From: Hymenobacter armeniacus
GTDB lineage: Bacteria; Bacteroidota; Bacteroidia; Cytophagales; Hymenobacteraceae
Assembly: GCF_014699055.1 (NCBI RefSeq)
Contig: NZ_JACXAC010000003.1
Coordinates: forward strand, 248,001-312,000
Direction of reading: 5' to 3'
DNA length: 64,000 bases
The position numbers and the translations under genes were made by a program. A model generated the notes under the pieces. That model did not search any database. It was not told where the DNA came from and saw nothing but the letters and a program-made list of their open reading frames with translations. Shown piece after piece: positions 8,269-17,410 of this stretch. Position 1 is the first letter of the stretch. Each line of letters begins with the position of its first letter.

Positions 8269-11200
8269 ATGAAACAACGCTATACTTTGGTTTCCGGTCG
8301 GCTGCGGCGCGTCGGGCTGCTTTTTTTGCTGGTGCTGATGGCTTCCGGCGGCGCGTGGGCGCAGGGGCCCCGGCTCTATTATACGCAGGGCAGCGGCACG
8401 GCCGCGCTTGATGCGGCCAAGGCCGTGAACGCCGACGGCACCGCGGGCGCCACGCTGGCCACGGCCGCCAGCAACTTCTCGCAGCCCACCGACGTTGCAG
8501 TGGACAGGATTAACGGCTACATCTACGTGGCCGACCAGTACGTGGGCTCGGGGGGCATCCTGCGCTTCACCACCAGCGGCACCGGCCGCACGGTGATAGT
8601 GCCGCCGACCGCCGGAGCCACCTACAACGGCCTGGCCCTGGACGTGGCCGGCAACCGCCTGTACTTCACCCAAGGCAGCGCCACCAACTCCGCGCTGGAC
8701 GCGCTGAAGGTGGTAAACCTGGGGACTTTGGCCGTGACCGTCTTGGCCTCGGGACCATCTAGCTTCACGCAGCCCACGGATTTGGCGCTGGATGCGGCCG
8801 GCGGGCTGCTTTACGTGGCCGACCAGTACGTGGGCACGGGCGGTATCCTGCGCTTCACCACCAGCGGCACCGGCCGCACGGTGGTGGTGCCTGGCCTGGC
8901 CAACGCTGATTACAACGGCCTGGCCCTGGACGTGGCCGGCAACCGCCTGTTCTTCACCCAGGGCAGCGCCACGGCCGCGCTGGACGCGCTGAAGGTGGTA
9001 AACCTGGGGACTTCGGCCGTGACGCAGCTGGCGTCGGGCGCGGCCAACTTCACCCAACCAACCGACGTGGCGCTGGACGCGACCGGCGGGTTGCTCTACG
9101 TGGCCGACCAGTACGTGGGCACGGGCGGCATCCTGCGCTTCACCACTGCGGGCGCTGGGCGCACGGTGCTGGTGGCGCCCACGGCCGGGGCCACCTACAA
9201 TGGCCTGGCCCTGGCCCCCGCCAGTGCCGCGCCGGTGGTAACGACCAGCGGGGGAACCGCGACCTTCGTGGAAGGAAATAACGTAACGTCGACCCCCGTG
9301 GTCGTCGATGCCGGGGTGACCGTGAGCGACGCCGACAACACCACGCTGGCCTCGGCCACGGTGGCCATCACCGGCAACTTCCAGTCGGCCGAGGACCTGC
9401 TAGCCTTTGCTAACACCAACGCGGCCGTGTATGGCAACGTGGTGGGCAGCTACAGCGCCGGCACGGGCGTGCTGAGCCTGACCTCGGCCGGAGCCACGGC
9501 CACCGTGGCCCAGTGGCAGAGCGTGCTGCGCTCCGTCACTTACACCAACTCTTCCAACACGCCCAACACGGCCACGCGCACGGTGAGCTTCGTGGTCAGC
9601 GATGGCGGACTGAGCAGCACCGCGGCCACCAGAGCCGTGAGCGTACAGGCCGTGAACGATAGCCCGATTGTGCTCACCGGCGTTACCACCACGGTGTATA
9701 CGCACAACATCCCCGGACCTTCGACGCCGGTGGCCGTGGACCCCAACGTGACCGTGAGCGACGCCGATAACACCACGCTGGCCACCGCGACGGTCACTAT
9801 CTCGGGCAACTTCCAGTCGGCCGAGGACCTGCTGGCCTTTGCTAACACCAACGCGGCCGTGTATGGCAACGTGGTGGGCAGCTACAGCGCCGGCACGGGC
9901 GTGCTGAGCCTGACCTCGGCCGGAGCCACGGCCACCGTGGCCCAGTGGCAGAGCGTGCTGCGCTCCGTCACCTACGTCAACTCGGCCAACATCCCAAACA
10001 CCGCTAACCGCACGGTCACGTTTACCGTGAACGACGGCAGCAGCGGCAGCAACACGGCCTTCATAGCGGTATCCTTCACGCTGGTGGTGGCCGCCCCGGT
10101 GGTGAGCACACCGGCCAATGGCAGCACCATCGGCACCGCCACGCCCACTTACAGCGGCACGGCACCGGCCGGCACCACGGTCACGGTGTTCGTCGACGGC
10201 AGCGCCGTGGGCACGGCCACGGCTTCGGCGGGCGGTGGCTGGACGCTGGTGCAGCCGTCGGGTCTTGCGCAAGGCAGCCACACGGTGCGGGCCGTGGCCG
10301 CCGCGGCCGGCACCAACAGCCCCAGCAGCGCCACTAACAATTTCACGGTGGACACCGTGCCGCCGGCCGCCCCCGTCGTACTGGCGCCGGCCAACGGCAG
10401 CCAGGTGAGCACCACAACGCCCACCTACAGCGGCACGGCCGAGGCCACCAGCACCGTGACGGTGCTGGTGGACGGCAGCGCGGTGGGCAGCACCACGGCT
10501 TCGGGCGCGGGCACCTGGGCCTTCACGCAGCCCACGGCCCTGGCCCAAGGCAGCCACACCGTGAAAGCCCGGGCCAGCGACGCCGTTGGCAACAGCAGCG
10601 TTGACAGCAACACCAACACGTTCATCGTGGACCTGACGTCGCCCACGGTGACCATCAGCAGCACGGCCAGTAACCCGACTACTACCTCGCCCATCCCCGT
10701 CACGGTGACGTTCTCGGAAAGCGTGACGGGCTTCTCGGCGGCCGGCGTGACGGTGGCCAACGGCACCGTCTCGGGCTTTAGCGGCAGCGGCACAACTTAT
10801 ACCTTCAATGTGACGCCGGCCGCCGCGGGCTTGGTGACGGTGAACGTGCCGGCCAACGCCGCCCAGGACGCAGCCGGCAACGGCAACACGGCCGCGCCCC
10901 AGTTCAGCATCACCTACAACTTGCCGACGGCCACGGTCGTGTCCGTGACGCGCCTCACGCCCTCGCCCACGGCCACGGCCCAGGTGAGCTACCGGGTGAC
11001 GTTCTCGGGCAGCGTGACGGGCGTAAGCGTGTCGAATTTCGCGCTGACGACCGCCGGGGTTTCCGGTGCCTCGCTTGCCAGCGTGAGCGGCTCGGGCACC
11101 ACCTACACGGTGGTGGTGAACACAGGTACCGGCGACGGCACCCTGCGCCTGGACGTGAGCAGCGCGGCGGGCATCAGCCCTACCGTCACCAACGTGCCCT

Positions 11201-13881
11201 TCACCACCGGCGCCACCTACACCATCCAGAAAAACTTCACCAGCCCGGTGCTCAGCATCCAGGGCACGGGCGGCGCCGGCACCGACGTGACGGCTTTCGT
11301 CGACCAGGTGCAGGTGCTGCAGGGCGGCACGCCCCGGGCCAACGCCCTCCTGAACAGCAGCTTCGAGACCTACGGCAGCCTCAACTTCGGCAACTATGGC
11401 TACAATCCCACCGGGGCCGTCTGGACATTCCTCAACGGGTCAGGCATTGCCTTGAATGGCAGCGCTTTCGGTGCGCCCACCGCCCCGGACGGCAGCGCCG
11501 TGGCTTTCCTGCAGAACGCCGGCAGCGAAGCCCGCCAGGCCCTGGCCGTGCCCACGGGCACCTACCAGGTCAGCTTCCAGACCAGCCAGCGGGTGTGCTG
11601 CTCGACGCAGGACCAAGTGGTGAACGTGTACATCAACGGCGTATTCGTGGGCACTATTCAGCCCACCAACACCGGCGGCTACACCACTTTCACCTCGAGC
11701 AGCTTCAACGTGACGGCGCCGTCGCTCACGACGAGCATCAGCAGCACGGCAACCAGCCCCACGGCCATTTCGCCCATTCCCGTCACGGTGACGTTCTCGC
11801 AGAGCGTGACGGGCTTCTCGGCGGCCGGCGTGACGGTGGCCAACGGCACTGTCTCGGGCTTTAGCGGCTCGGGCACTACTTACACCTTCAATGTGACGCC
11901 GGCCGCCGCGGGCTTGGTGACGGTGAACGTGCCCGCCAACGTGGCCCAGGACGCCAACAACACCGGCAATACGGCGGCCCCGACGTTCAGCATCACCTAC
12001 GCCCCCATCACGCAGGTGGTGTGGAACGGCAGCGTGAGCACCGACTGGTACACGGCCGCCAACTGGACCGGCGGCCTGCCCACGGCCATCCTCGACGCCC
12101 TGATTCCGGCCGGCGCCCTACGCTACCCGCTCATCACGGCCGGCACTGCCACCGCCAAAACCCTGACCCTGGCCGCCGGCGCCAGCCTGGCCCACGGCGG
12201 CGGCACCCTCGACCTGAAAGGCAACTTCGTAAACAACGGCACGTTGACGGCTACCGGCGGCACCTTCGCGCTGACCGGCGCCGCCAGCCAAGCCGTGGGC
12301 GGCAGCGCCCTGAGCACCTTCTGGAACCTGAGCGTGGGCGCCAGCGGCGCCAGCCTGAGCGGCCCGGCCGCCGTGCAGCGCGTGCTCACTCTGACGGGCA
12401 GCTTGGCCACCGGTGGGCAGGCGCTCACGCTGCTCTCAAGCGCCGCCGGCATGGCCCTGGTGGTGAACAGCGGCGGGGTGGTGACGGGCACGGCCACCGT
12501 GCAGCGCTACATCGACCCGAGCCTGAACGCCGGCCTGGGCTACCGCCATTACTCGGCCCCGGTGAGCAACTCGACGGTAGCCGACCTGGCCACCAGCGGC
12601 TTCGCGCCGGTGGTGAACTCGGTGTACAATACCTCGGCCACGCCCACGCTCGAGACGCCTTTCCCCACCGTGTTTGGCTACGACCAGAGCCGCCTCACGC
12701 TGAGCAACACCCTCAGCGCCTTCGACAAGGGCTTCTTCTCGCCCGGCACGCTGAGCGACCCTCTGGCTGTGGGCCGGGGCTACACGGTCAACATCGGGGC
12801 CTCGCAGCTGGTGGACTTTGTGGGCACGCTCAACAACGGCAACTTGCCGCTGGCCCTGAGCCGCAACGCCGGGCCCACGGCCACCGATGCCGGTTGGCAG
12901 CTGCTGGGCAACCCGTACCCGGCCCCGCTCGACTACTCGCTGGTGGCCCCGGCCGACCGCACCAACCTCGACGCGGCCGTGTACGTGTTTGAAAGCACGG
13001 CGCAGTACGCGGGCCAGTACCGCAGCTACGTGAACGGCGTGGGCGGCAACCCCGTCATACCCGCGGGCCAGGGCTTCTTTGCCCGCGTGAGCGCCGGCCA
13101 GACCAGCGGCACGCTCACGTTCCGCAACAGCCAGCGCCTCACCAGCTTCGACGCGACGCCCGTGCGCCGCGGCACCTCAGAAACCCGGCCGCTGGTGCAA
13201 CTGACGCTGCGCGGGGCCACGGGCGCGGCGTCCGACGAGGCGTACGTGTACTTCGAGGCCGGCGCCACGGCCGGCATCGACCCGCAATACGACGCCGTGA
13301 AGCTGCCCAACACCACCGGCCTGAACCTGGCCTCGGTGGCCGCCGGCACGCCGCTGGCCATCAACGGCCTGCCGTATCCCAACGCCGCGGCGCTGACTGT
13401 GCCGCTCACCGTGGCCGTGCCGGCCCCGGGCACCTACACGCTGCGCGCGGCGCAGGTGCTCAACTTCCCGGCCGGCGCCCAGCCTTTCCTGCGCGATTTG
13501 CAGCTGGGCACCCTCACCGACCTGAGCCTGACGCCCGCCTACACCTTCACCCAGAACGCGGCCGCCACCCCCCCGCGCTTCGAGCTCGTCTTCGGGGCCC
13601 AGCAGGTGCTCGGCACGGCGCCGGGCGCACTGGCCGCCCAGGTGGCCTTGTTCCCCAACCCGGCCAACAAAGCTGTGTTTGTAGAGCTGCCCGCCAGCCT
13701 GCGCCGCACCGCCACCACGGCCGCGCTGCTCGATGCCGTGGGCCGCGTGGTGCTCACGCAGGCCCTGCCCGCCGGCGCCACCACCCACACCTTGCCGCTC
13801 ACCGGCCTGGCCAGCGGCGTGTACTCGCTGCGCCTGCAAACGGAGGCAGGCGTGGTAGTGAAGAAGCTGGTGGTGGAATAA
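8269..13881 (+). CDS. Giant repetitive cell-surface protein with T9SS type A sorting domain
   Basis: About 1,870 residues. An N-terminal Sec signal (hydrophobic core LLFLLVLMASG, then AWAQ) precedes three beta-propeller-like repeats with the motif LYVADQYVGTGGILRFTT. Two cadherin-like repeats follow (DADNTTLA..NFQSAEDLLAF), then bacterial Ig-like modules (VVLAPANGSQVSTTTPTYSG) and two Ig-like domains with the VTVTFSESVTGFSA motif. A C-terminal sorting domain (LFPNPANKAVFVELP.. SGVYSLRL.. KKLVVE) ends the protein. It should be exported by the type IX system and attached to or released from the cell surface; a binding role is a guess. A second in-frame ATG lies 12 nt upstream at 8257. DNA-level internal repeats make it prone to recombination. 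Confidence 0.92.
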   Translation: MKQRYTLVSGRLRRVGLLFLLVLMASGGAWAQGPRLYYTQGSGTAALDAAKAVNADGTAGATLATAASNFSQPTDVAVDRINGYIYVADQYVGSGGILRFTTSGTGRTVIVPPTAGATYNGLALDVAGNRLYFTQGSATNSALDALKVVNLGTLAVTVLASGPSSFTQPTDLALDAAGGLLYVADQYVGTGGILRFTTSGTGRTVVVPGLANADYNGLALDVAGNRLFFTQGSATAALDALKVVNLGTSAVTQLASGAANFTQPTDVALDATGGLLYVADQYVGTGGILRFTTAGAGRTVLVAPTAGATYNGLALAPASAAPVVTTSGGTATFVEGNNVTSTPVVVDAGVTVSDADNTTLASATVAITGNFQSAEDLLAFANTNAAVYGNVVGSYSAGTGVLSLTSAGATATVAQWQSVLRSVTYTNSSNTPNTATRTVSFVVSDGGLSSTAATRAVSVQAVNDSPIVLTGVTTTVYTHNIPGPSTPVAVDPNVTVSDADNTTLATATVTISGNFQSAEDLLAFANTNAAVYGNVVGSYSAGTGVLSLTSAGATATVAQWQSVLRSVTYVNSANIPNTANRTVTFTVNDGSSGSNTAFIAVSFTLVVAAPVVSTPANGSTIGTATPTYSGTAPAGTTVTVFVDGSAVGTATASAGGGWTLVQPSGLAQGSHTVRAVAAAAGTNSPSSATNNFTVDTVPPAAPVVLAPANGSQVSTTTPTYSGTAEATSTVTVLVDGSAVGSTTASGAGTWAFTQPTALAQGSHTVKARASDAVGNSSVDSNTNTFIVDLTSPTVTISSTASNPTTTSPIPVTVTFSESVTGFSAAGVTVANGTVSGFSGSGTTYTFNVTPAAAGLVTVNVPANAAQDAAGNGNTAAPQFSITYNLPTATVVSVTRLTPSPTATAQVSYRVTFSGSVTGVSVSNFALTTAGVSGASLASVSGSGTTYTVVVNTGTGDGTLRLDVSSAAGISPTVTNVPFTTGATYTIQKNFTSPVLSIQGTGGAGTDVTAFVDQVQVLQGGTPRANALLNSSFETYGSLNFGNYGYNPTGAVWTFLNGSGIALNGSAFGAPTAPDGSAVAFLQNAGSEARQALAVPTGTYQVSFQTSQRVCCSTQDQVVNVYINGVFVGTIQPTNTGGYTTFTSSSFNVTAPSLTTSISSTATSPTAISPIPVTVTFSQSVTGFSAAGVTVANGTVSGFSGSGTTYTFNVTPAAAGLVTVNVPANVAQDANNTGNTAAPTFSITYAPITQVVWNGSVSTDWYTAANWTGGLPTAILDALIPAGALRYPLITAGTATAKTLTLAAGASLAHGGGTLDLKGNFVNNGTLTATGGTFALTGAASQAVGGSALSTFWNLSVGASGASLSGPAAVQRVLTLTGSLATGGQALTLLSSAAGMALVVNSGGVVTGTATVQRYIDPSLNAGLGYRHYSAPVSNSTVADLATSGFAPVVNSVYNTSATPTLETPFPTVFGYDQSRLTLSNTLSAFDKGFFSPGTLSDPLAVGRGYTVNIGASQLVDFVGTLNNGNLPLALSRNAGPTATDAGWQLLGNPYPAPLDYSLVAPADRTNLDAAVYVFESTAQYAGQYRSYVNGVGGNPVIPAGQGFFARVSAGQTSGTLTFRNSQRLTSFDATPVRRGTSETRPLVQLTLRGATGAASDEAYVYFEAGATAGIDPQYDAVKLPNTTGLNLASVAAGTPLAINGLPYPNAAALTVPLTVAVPAPGTYTLRAAQVLNFPAGAQPFLRDLQLGTLTDLSLTPAYTFTQNAAATPPRFELVFGAQQVLGTAPGALAAQVALFPNPANKAVFVELPASLRRTATTAALLDAVGRVVLTQALPAGATTHTLPLTGLASGVYSLRLQTEAGVVVKKLVVE
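9379..9539 (+). repeat. Internal DNA repeat, copy 1
   Basis: A 161-bp stretch matches 9811-9971 with a single mismatch (A versus G in a Leu codon). It encodes the cadherin-like module core. Confidence 0.95.
9811..9971 (+). repeat. Internal DNA repeat, copy 2
   Basis: Second copy of the 161-bp module, offset by exactly 432 bp (144 codons) from copy 1. The near-identity suggests recent duplication or gene conversion. Confidence 0.95.
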
Positions 13882-13905
13882 GCCGCTGAGAATTGTTTAA
13901 AAAAA

Positions 13906-13928
13906 GCCCCGGCCTTCCATGCCGGGGC
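13906..13928 (+). terminator. Terminator of the T9SS gene
   Basis: GCCCCGGC and GCCGGGGC form a strong stem with a TTCCAT loop. It is flanked by an A-run and followed by TTTTTT, so it may work in both directions. Confidence 0.9.
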
Positions 13929-14001
13929 TTTTTTGTGGTGCTGTGCAACCGGCAGGGAGGCTGGCCGGTCTAGCGCATATCCACCTTAACTAGCCCTCGA
14001 T

Positions 14002-14466
14002 ATGTTCTCTGGATTACGTCTTGCCACATTGTTTACTTTGGCCCTCAGCAGCTTCAGCGCCTGCCAGCGCAACGACGACGTTGCGCCCGTTTCAGAGGTA
14101 GGCGAATGGCGGCTGACCGTGAGTGGTGGGGGCATCACCGGCAAAATGGCGGCGTTGCCGCCCACCCAGGATACTCGGCTAGTATTGGAGGCCGACCACC
14201 ACTACGCCCGGTACTACAACGGCCTGCTGCTAGAACGAAATACCTACGAGCTGCGCACTGGGCAGCGCAGCCCCGACGGCCCCGCCGAAAAGGTGCTGTT
14301 CATGAAGTCAACCAATTCGCCTGACGGTCAGGCCTTCGAACACCAAGAAATCATCACCTCCCTCACGGCCACCAACATGGAGCTCACCACCGGCGGCGGC
14401 TGCGCCATCAACGGTGTGTACGAGCGGGTGCCATCGAGAACGGCCGTTTGCGGAGTCAACCCCTGA
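14002..14466 (+). CDS. Putative lipoprotein, unknown function
   Basis: A 154-residue protein with a signal sequence ending in a lipobox (SSFSACQRN, Cys at about residue 21). The remainder (VGEWRLTVSGGGITGK, then HYARYYNGLL) has the look of a small lipocalin-like beta fold, seen in many Bacteroidota lipoproteins, but no specific family is recognised. It stands alone between two terminators. Confidence 0.75.
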   Translation: MFSGLRLATLFTLALSSFSACQRNDDVAPVSEVGEWRLTVSGGGITGKMAALPPTQDTRLVLEADHHYARYYNGLLLERNTYELRTGQRSPDGPAEKVLFMKSTNSPDGQAFEHQEIITSLTATNMELTTGGGCAINGVYERVPSRTAVCGVNP

Positions 14467-14510
14467 TACCGCAGGCGGAGCGCCGCATCTCAGCCAATCG
14501 GATAGAAAAA

Positions 14511-14536
14511 GCCCCGGCTGCACGCGCTGCCGGGGC
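14511..14536. terminator. Bidirectional terminator between convergent genes
   Basis: GCCCCGGC and GCCGGGGC flank a 10-nt loop. An A-run precedes it and CTTTCCTG follows. It lies between the lipoprotein gene ending at 14466 and the minus-strand gene ending at 14557. Confidence 0.8.
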
Positions 14537-14556
14537 TTTCCTGTTGGTTCGGTTAC

Positions 14557-14907
14557 TTATTTGGCTTCTTTCTCCAGCAGCTGCAGCAGCTCGTCGGCGG
14601 CGTTTTCGATGTCGCGGTAGCCTTGCTGGGCGGCGCGTTCCTTGGCGGCAATCAGGCCGTCGCGGTGCACGGTTTTGAAGTCGCCGTAGGGGAAGTGGTA
14701 GCGGCCTTTGGTGTCGGCGCCCTTGCTGGTGTCGAGGCCCAGGTGCCAGTTGGCGTACTCTTCCATCTCGTGTTTTGCGAGAAAGGCGTTTTCCTTAGAC
14801 GTGTCGGGGTTGTGCTGGCTCCAATGGCCTGCGTCGTTCTTGATTTTGCCGTCCTGAATGAGGCGGCGGGCGTAGGCCACAGCCTGGGGATTGAGGGAGG
14901 TGCTCAT
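14557..14907 (-). CDS. Conserved hypothetical protein
   Basis: A 116-residue soluble protein, no signal or membrane segment. The segments HEMEEYANWHLGLD and KGRYHFPYGDFKTVHR, followed by an Ala/Glu-rich helix ending ELLQLLEKEAK, look like a conserved small cytoplasmic protein found across Bacteroidota and Proteobacteria. I do not know its function. Monocistronic by position. Confidence 0.75.
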   Translation of the reverse strand: MSTSLNPQAVAYARRLIQDGKIKNDAGHWSQHNPDTSKENAFLAKHEMEEYANWHLGLDTSKGADTKGRYHFPYGDFKTVHRDGLIAAKERAAQQGYRDIENAADELLQLLEKEAK

Positions 14908-14975
14908 AGCTGGCGGGGAAAGGAGGTGAGAAGATGCACTTTCCTACGCACCGCCTTCGGTGGGGTTCCCAGTGC

Positions 14976-15980
14976 TCAGCTTTTGCCGTGAATGAGGTAC
15001 TTGGTTTGGTTGAAGCTGTAGCCCACCGACAGCACCATGCGCCCGGCGCTGGCCGGGTGGTCGGTTTCGGCGGTGTACACGGGCAGTTGGAAGCTGGTAT
15101 TCAGCGACAGGTTTTTGTAATAGAAATCCAGCCCAGGGCCCAGCAGGGCGTTGTTCATGGCGTGCTCGCCGGTGAGGCGGCCATCGAGCATCTCGCCGTC
15201 GGTTTTCTCATAGAAAAACTGCGCTGAGGGGTACACCTGCCAGTTTTCGCCCAGCGGCAGGCGGTAGAACAGGTTGGCAAACGTGGCCGTGCTGGGCGCC
15301 AGGCTGTTCCGGAACCGGTTTTCCGTCGAAAGGCGGTAGCTGCTGTTCACGCTCAGCCCCAGGCTGCGGTAGCTGCCAATGTAGTTGGCGTACACAAAGC
15401 CGTCGGTGGTGCCGGTGCCCACCTGGTTGAGCAGCGGGTAGCGCCGGCCCTGGGCGTTCTGGCGGGTGAACTCGCCGGTGGGCAGCTTCGCGCCGCCGCC
15501 CACGATGAGCCGGCTCTGCACCCCGGCCGTTTCGATGGCCCGGATGAGGTGGTAGCCGGCAAACACCGTCACGTCGCCCAGCCCGGAAGCGTTGAGCTGC
15601 CGGCCATTTATCTGCGAGGTGTTCATCACGTAAGGCACAAAGGCATTGAGCTCCACGCGCTGCGCCAGAAAGTATTTGCCGCGCAGCTCGGCCACCCGGA
15701 AGACCTCAAAATCGTTCGGGTTGCCGTTGTGGTTGTGCGCGTAGCCGTCGTCGCCGTTGGCCGGCGAGGGGAAAAACGGCCGCGCCCCGGCCGGAAAAAA
15801 CTGCGGCGACTGCCCGTATTGCCGGTAGCCGTTGAAGACGCGGTAGCGGTGCATCAGGCTCAGGCTGCTCTGGTTGTCGTAGGGCGTGATGCCCATGAAG
15901 CACCCGCAGATGTCGCACGCGCGGCCCAGAGCGGGCGCCAGCAAGGTGGCGCCCGCCACTAGCAGGAAAAAACGTTTCAT
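14976..15980 (-). CDS. Probable outer-membrane/transporter protein with CDICGC motif
   Basis: A 334-residue exported protein: signal sequence MKRFFLLVAGATLLAPALG, then ACDICGCFMG at the mature N-terminus. An alternating beta-rich body with a YSFNQTKYLIHGK end suggests a barrel of the transporter/meta-pathway type. The Cys-x-x-Cys-x-Cys cluster could bind a metal. It follows an MbnP-family lipoprotein gene by 10 nt and is very likely in the same operon. This arrangement is common in Bacteroidota and suggests copper or another metal as ligand, which is inference. Confidence 0.75.
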   Translation of the reverse strand: MKRFFLLVAGATLLAPALGRACDICGCFMGITPYDNQSSLSLMHRYRVFNGYRQYGQSPQFFPAGARPFFPSPANGDDGYAHNHNGNPNDFEVFRVAELRGKYFLAQRVELNAFVPYVMNTSQINGRQLNASGLGDVTVFAGYHLIRAIETAGVQSRLIVGGGAKLPTGEFTRQNAQGRRYPLLNQVGTGTTDGFVYANYIGSYRSLGLSVNSSYRLSTENRFRNSLAPSTATFANLFYRLPLGENWQVYPSAQFFYEKTDGEMLDGRLTGEHAMNNALLGPGLDFYYKNLSLNTSFQLPVYTAETDHPASAGRMVLSVGYSFNQTKYLIHGKS

Positions 15981-15990
15981 GCCGCCGGCC

Positions 15991-16824
15991 CTAGTTGGCG
16001 TGGATGTGCCCCACCGAAAACACGTTTGCCTGAATGTTGTCGGCGATGCGGGCGGCCGTGGTGCCGCCCATCACGTTGTAGGTGCTGGCAAAGCTCACCA
16101 GCGGGCCCGGGGCTTTGCCAAACATGTTGGCCACTTCCACCAGCATGTGCACCTCGGGCTTGTGGTCGCGGGCAATGATGAGCTTGGACGTGGTGAACGG
16201 CACCGTCACCGTCCGGATGGTATTGGTGGTGGAGTGCTTGTAGCCGGCAATGTGGAACACCAGCGCGCCCGTGGCCGCGGCCGGCGCGTGGGGGGCCTGC
16301 GGCGAATTGCCTTCCAGCTTGAAGTTGATGAATTCGGGCCCGTTCATGTCCCAAAACATGCCTTTGCCGGCGTTGAGCACGCCGCCGCCGTAGCTGCCCG
16401 CCTTGGTGCGGGCGCTGTCCACGCCCACAATGAAGCTCACGCTGCTGTACTCGCCCTCGGGCGCCCCGGTCATGGTGAGGTCCTGGGAGGCGGGGTCGGT
16501 CTGGTCGACCAGGAAGTAGCTGTCGGGCACGGCGTAGCTGCTGCCGTCGGCCTTGTTCAGCTTCACGTTGGAAATGTAGTATTTAAGCGTGCTTACGGTG
16601 AAGTTGTCGCCGTAGGCATTTTTGTAGTTGCCCGAGCCCAGCACCAGCGAAAAGAACTTCGGCGCGTTGTTGCTCGCGGGGTCCGGCATGGTCACGCCGT
16701 TGTCCATGTGCAGCGTGAACTCGGTAGGGGAGGAAGCTTCGACGTCGTCTTTCTTGCAGCCCGTCAGGCTGATGGCAACCAAAGCAACAGCGCTGGCCAG
16801 CGCCGATAAAGCGGAAAATTTCAT
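15991..16824 (-). CDS. MbnP family copper-associated lipoprotein
   Basis: A 277-residue lipoprotein (lipobox ISLTGCKK). The MbnP features are visible: EFTLHMDNGV near the start, then TLKYYISNVKLNKADGS, YFLVDQ, and GMFWDMNGPEFINFKLEG. MbnP proteins bind copper, and partner proteins of the MbnH di-haem type oxidise a Trp in some members. No MbnH-type cytochrome is in this window. It sits between a CxxC small protein and the CDICGC protein in one minus-strand set. Confidence 0.85.
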   Translation of the reverse strand: MKFSALSALASAVALVAISLTGCKKDDVEASSPTEFTLHMDNGVTMPDPASNNAPKFFSLVLGSGNYKNAYGDNFTVSTLKYYISNVKLNKADGSSYAVPDSYFLVDQTDPASQDLTMTGAPEGEYSSVSFIVGVDSARTKAGSYGGGVLNAGKGMFWDMNGPEFINFKLEGNSPQAPHAPAAATGALVFHIAGYKHSTTNTIRTVTVPFTTSKLIIARDHKPEVHMLVEVANMFGKAPGPLVSFASTYNVMGGTTAARIADNIQANVFSVGHIHAN

Positions 16825-16949
16825 CGGAAAGTGAATCGGTAACTGATTGTGGGTGAAGGGGTGCGCTCAGGCGCACTGGCCCGCCGTGGGCGCGGCGGGG
16901 CCAACAACAGCACGGCTTTCTGCAGAAGCGAAATGCCGGCTGCTCGCAA

Positions 16950-17330
16950 TTAGACCAACAACAGGGGCGGGCGAAACACGTCCGGGGTGGGCACGGCGGC
17001 GCAGTGCGCCGCCGGCGGGGAGGGGTAGCGGCCGGCCGGGGCCAGCCAGCGCCGGGGCACCCGCAGCACCAACGCCGCCGTGGGCAGCACCTCAAATTTT
17101 ACTTTGACCGTGGCGCCGGCCGGGGCTTTTTTCTCGGCCCCATCGGCTTTGCGCAGCTGCTGGGCCAGGTGGCACTTGCCGTTGCAGCGCAACTGGGGGC
17201 GGGCTTTGTTCACGCAATACAGCGCCGTGATGCGGGCCTTGTTGAGCTGGTAGCTCAGCACCACCGCCTCCGGCCCCAGGGTCTGGAGCAGCATGAGGGC
17301 AGCGAAGAAACAGGCCAGCAGTCGGTTCAT
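16950..17330 (-). CDS. Small exported Cys-rich protein (CNGKCHL family)
   Basis: A 126-residue protein: hydrophobic N-terminus MNRLLACFFAALMLLQTLG, then LSYQLNKARITALYCVNK and LRCNGKCHLAQQL. This is a recognisable Bacteroidota pattern often found with metal-related genes. Three Cys in CVNK..CNGKC could bind a metal ion. The ATG at 17330 is chosen because it begins the signal peptide; TACCTTTG lies 28 nt upstream. First gene of the metal-related set. Function not established. Confidence 0.7.
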   Translation of the reverse strand: MNRLLACFFAALMLLQTLGPEAVVLSYQLNKARITALYCVNKARPQLRCNGKCHLAQQLRKADGAEKKAPAGATVKVKFEVLPTAALVLRVPRRWLAPAGRYPSPPAAHCAAVPTPDVFRPPLLLV

Positions 17331-17358
17331 GAGCGAAACGGCGGAGCAAAGATTGCAC

Positions 17359-17366
17359 CAAAGGTA
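17359..17366 (-). promoter_or_regulatory. -7 promoter box of the metal-related operon
   Basis: TACCTTTG on the minus strand, exact TAnnTTTG, 28 nt before the ATG at 17330. Confidence 0.6.
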
Positions 17367-17410
17367 GCCCGCAGTGGCCCGCAAAAGGAGGCGGGCCGAT
17401 GCGGCAAGGG

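Noticed and set aside
12021..12992. 323-residue Arg-rich frame inside the T9SS gene
   Set aside because: It is the +1 frame of the repetitive T9SS gene; composition is extreme and no motif is present.
8790..13600. Tandem repeats in the T9SS gene as a CRISPR array
   Set aside because: Units are long, in frame and protein-coding; there are no short direct repeats with unique spacers.
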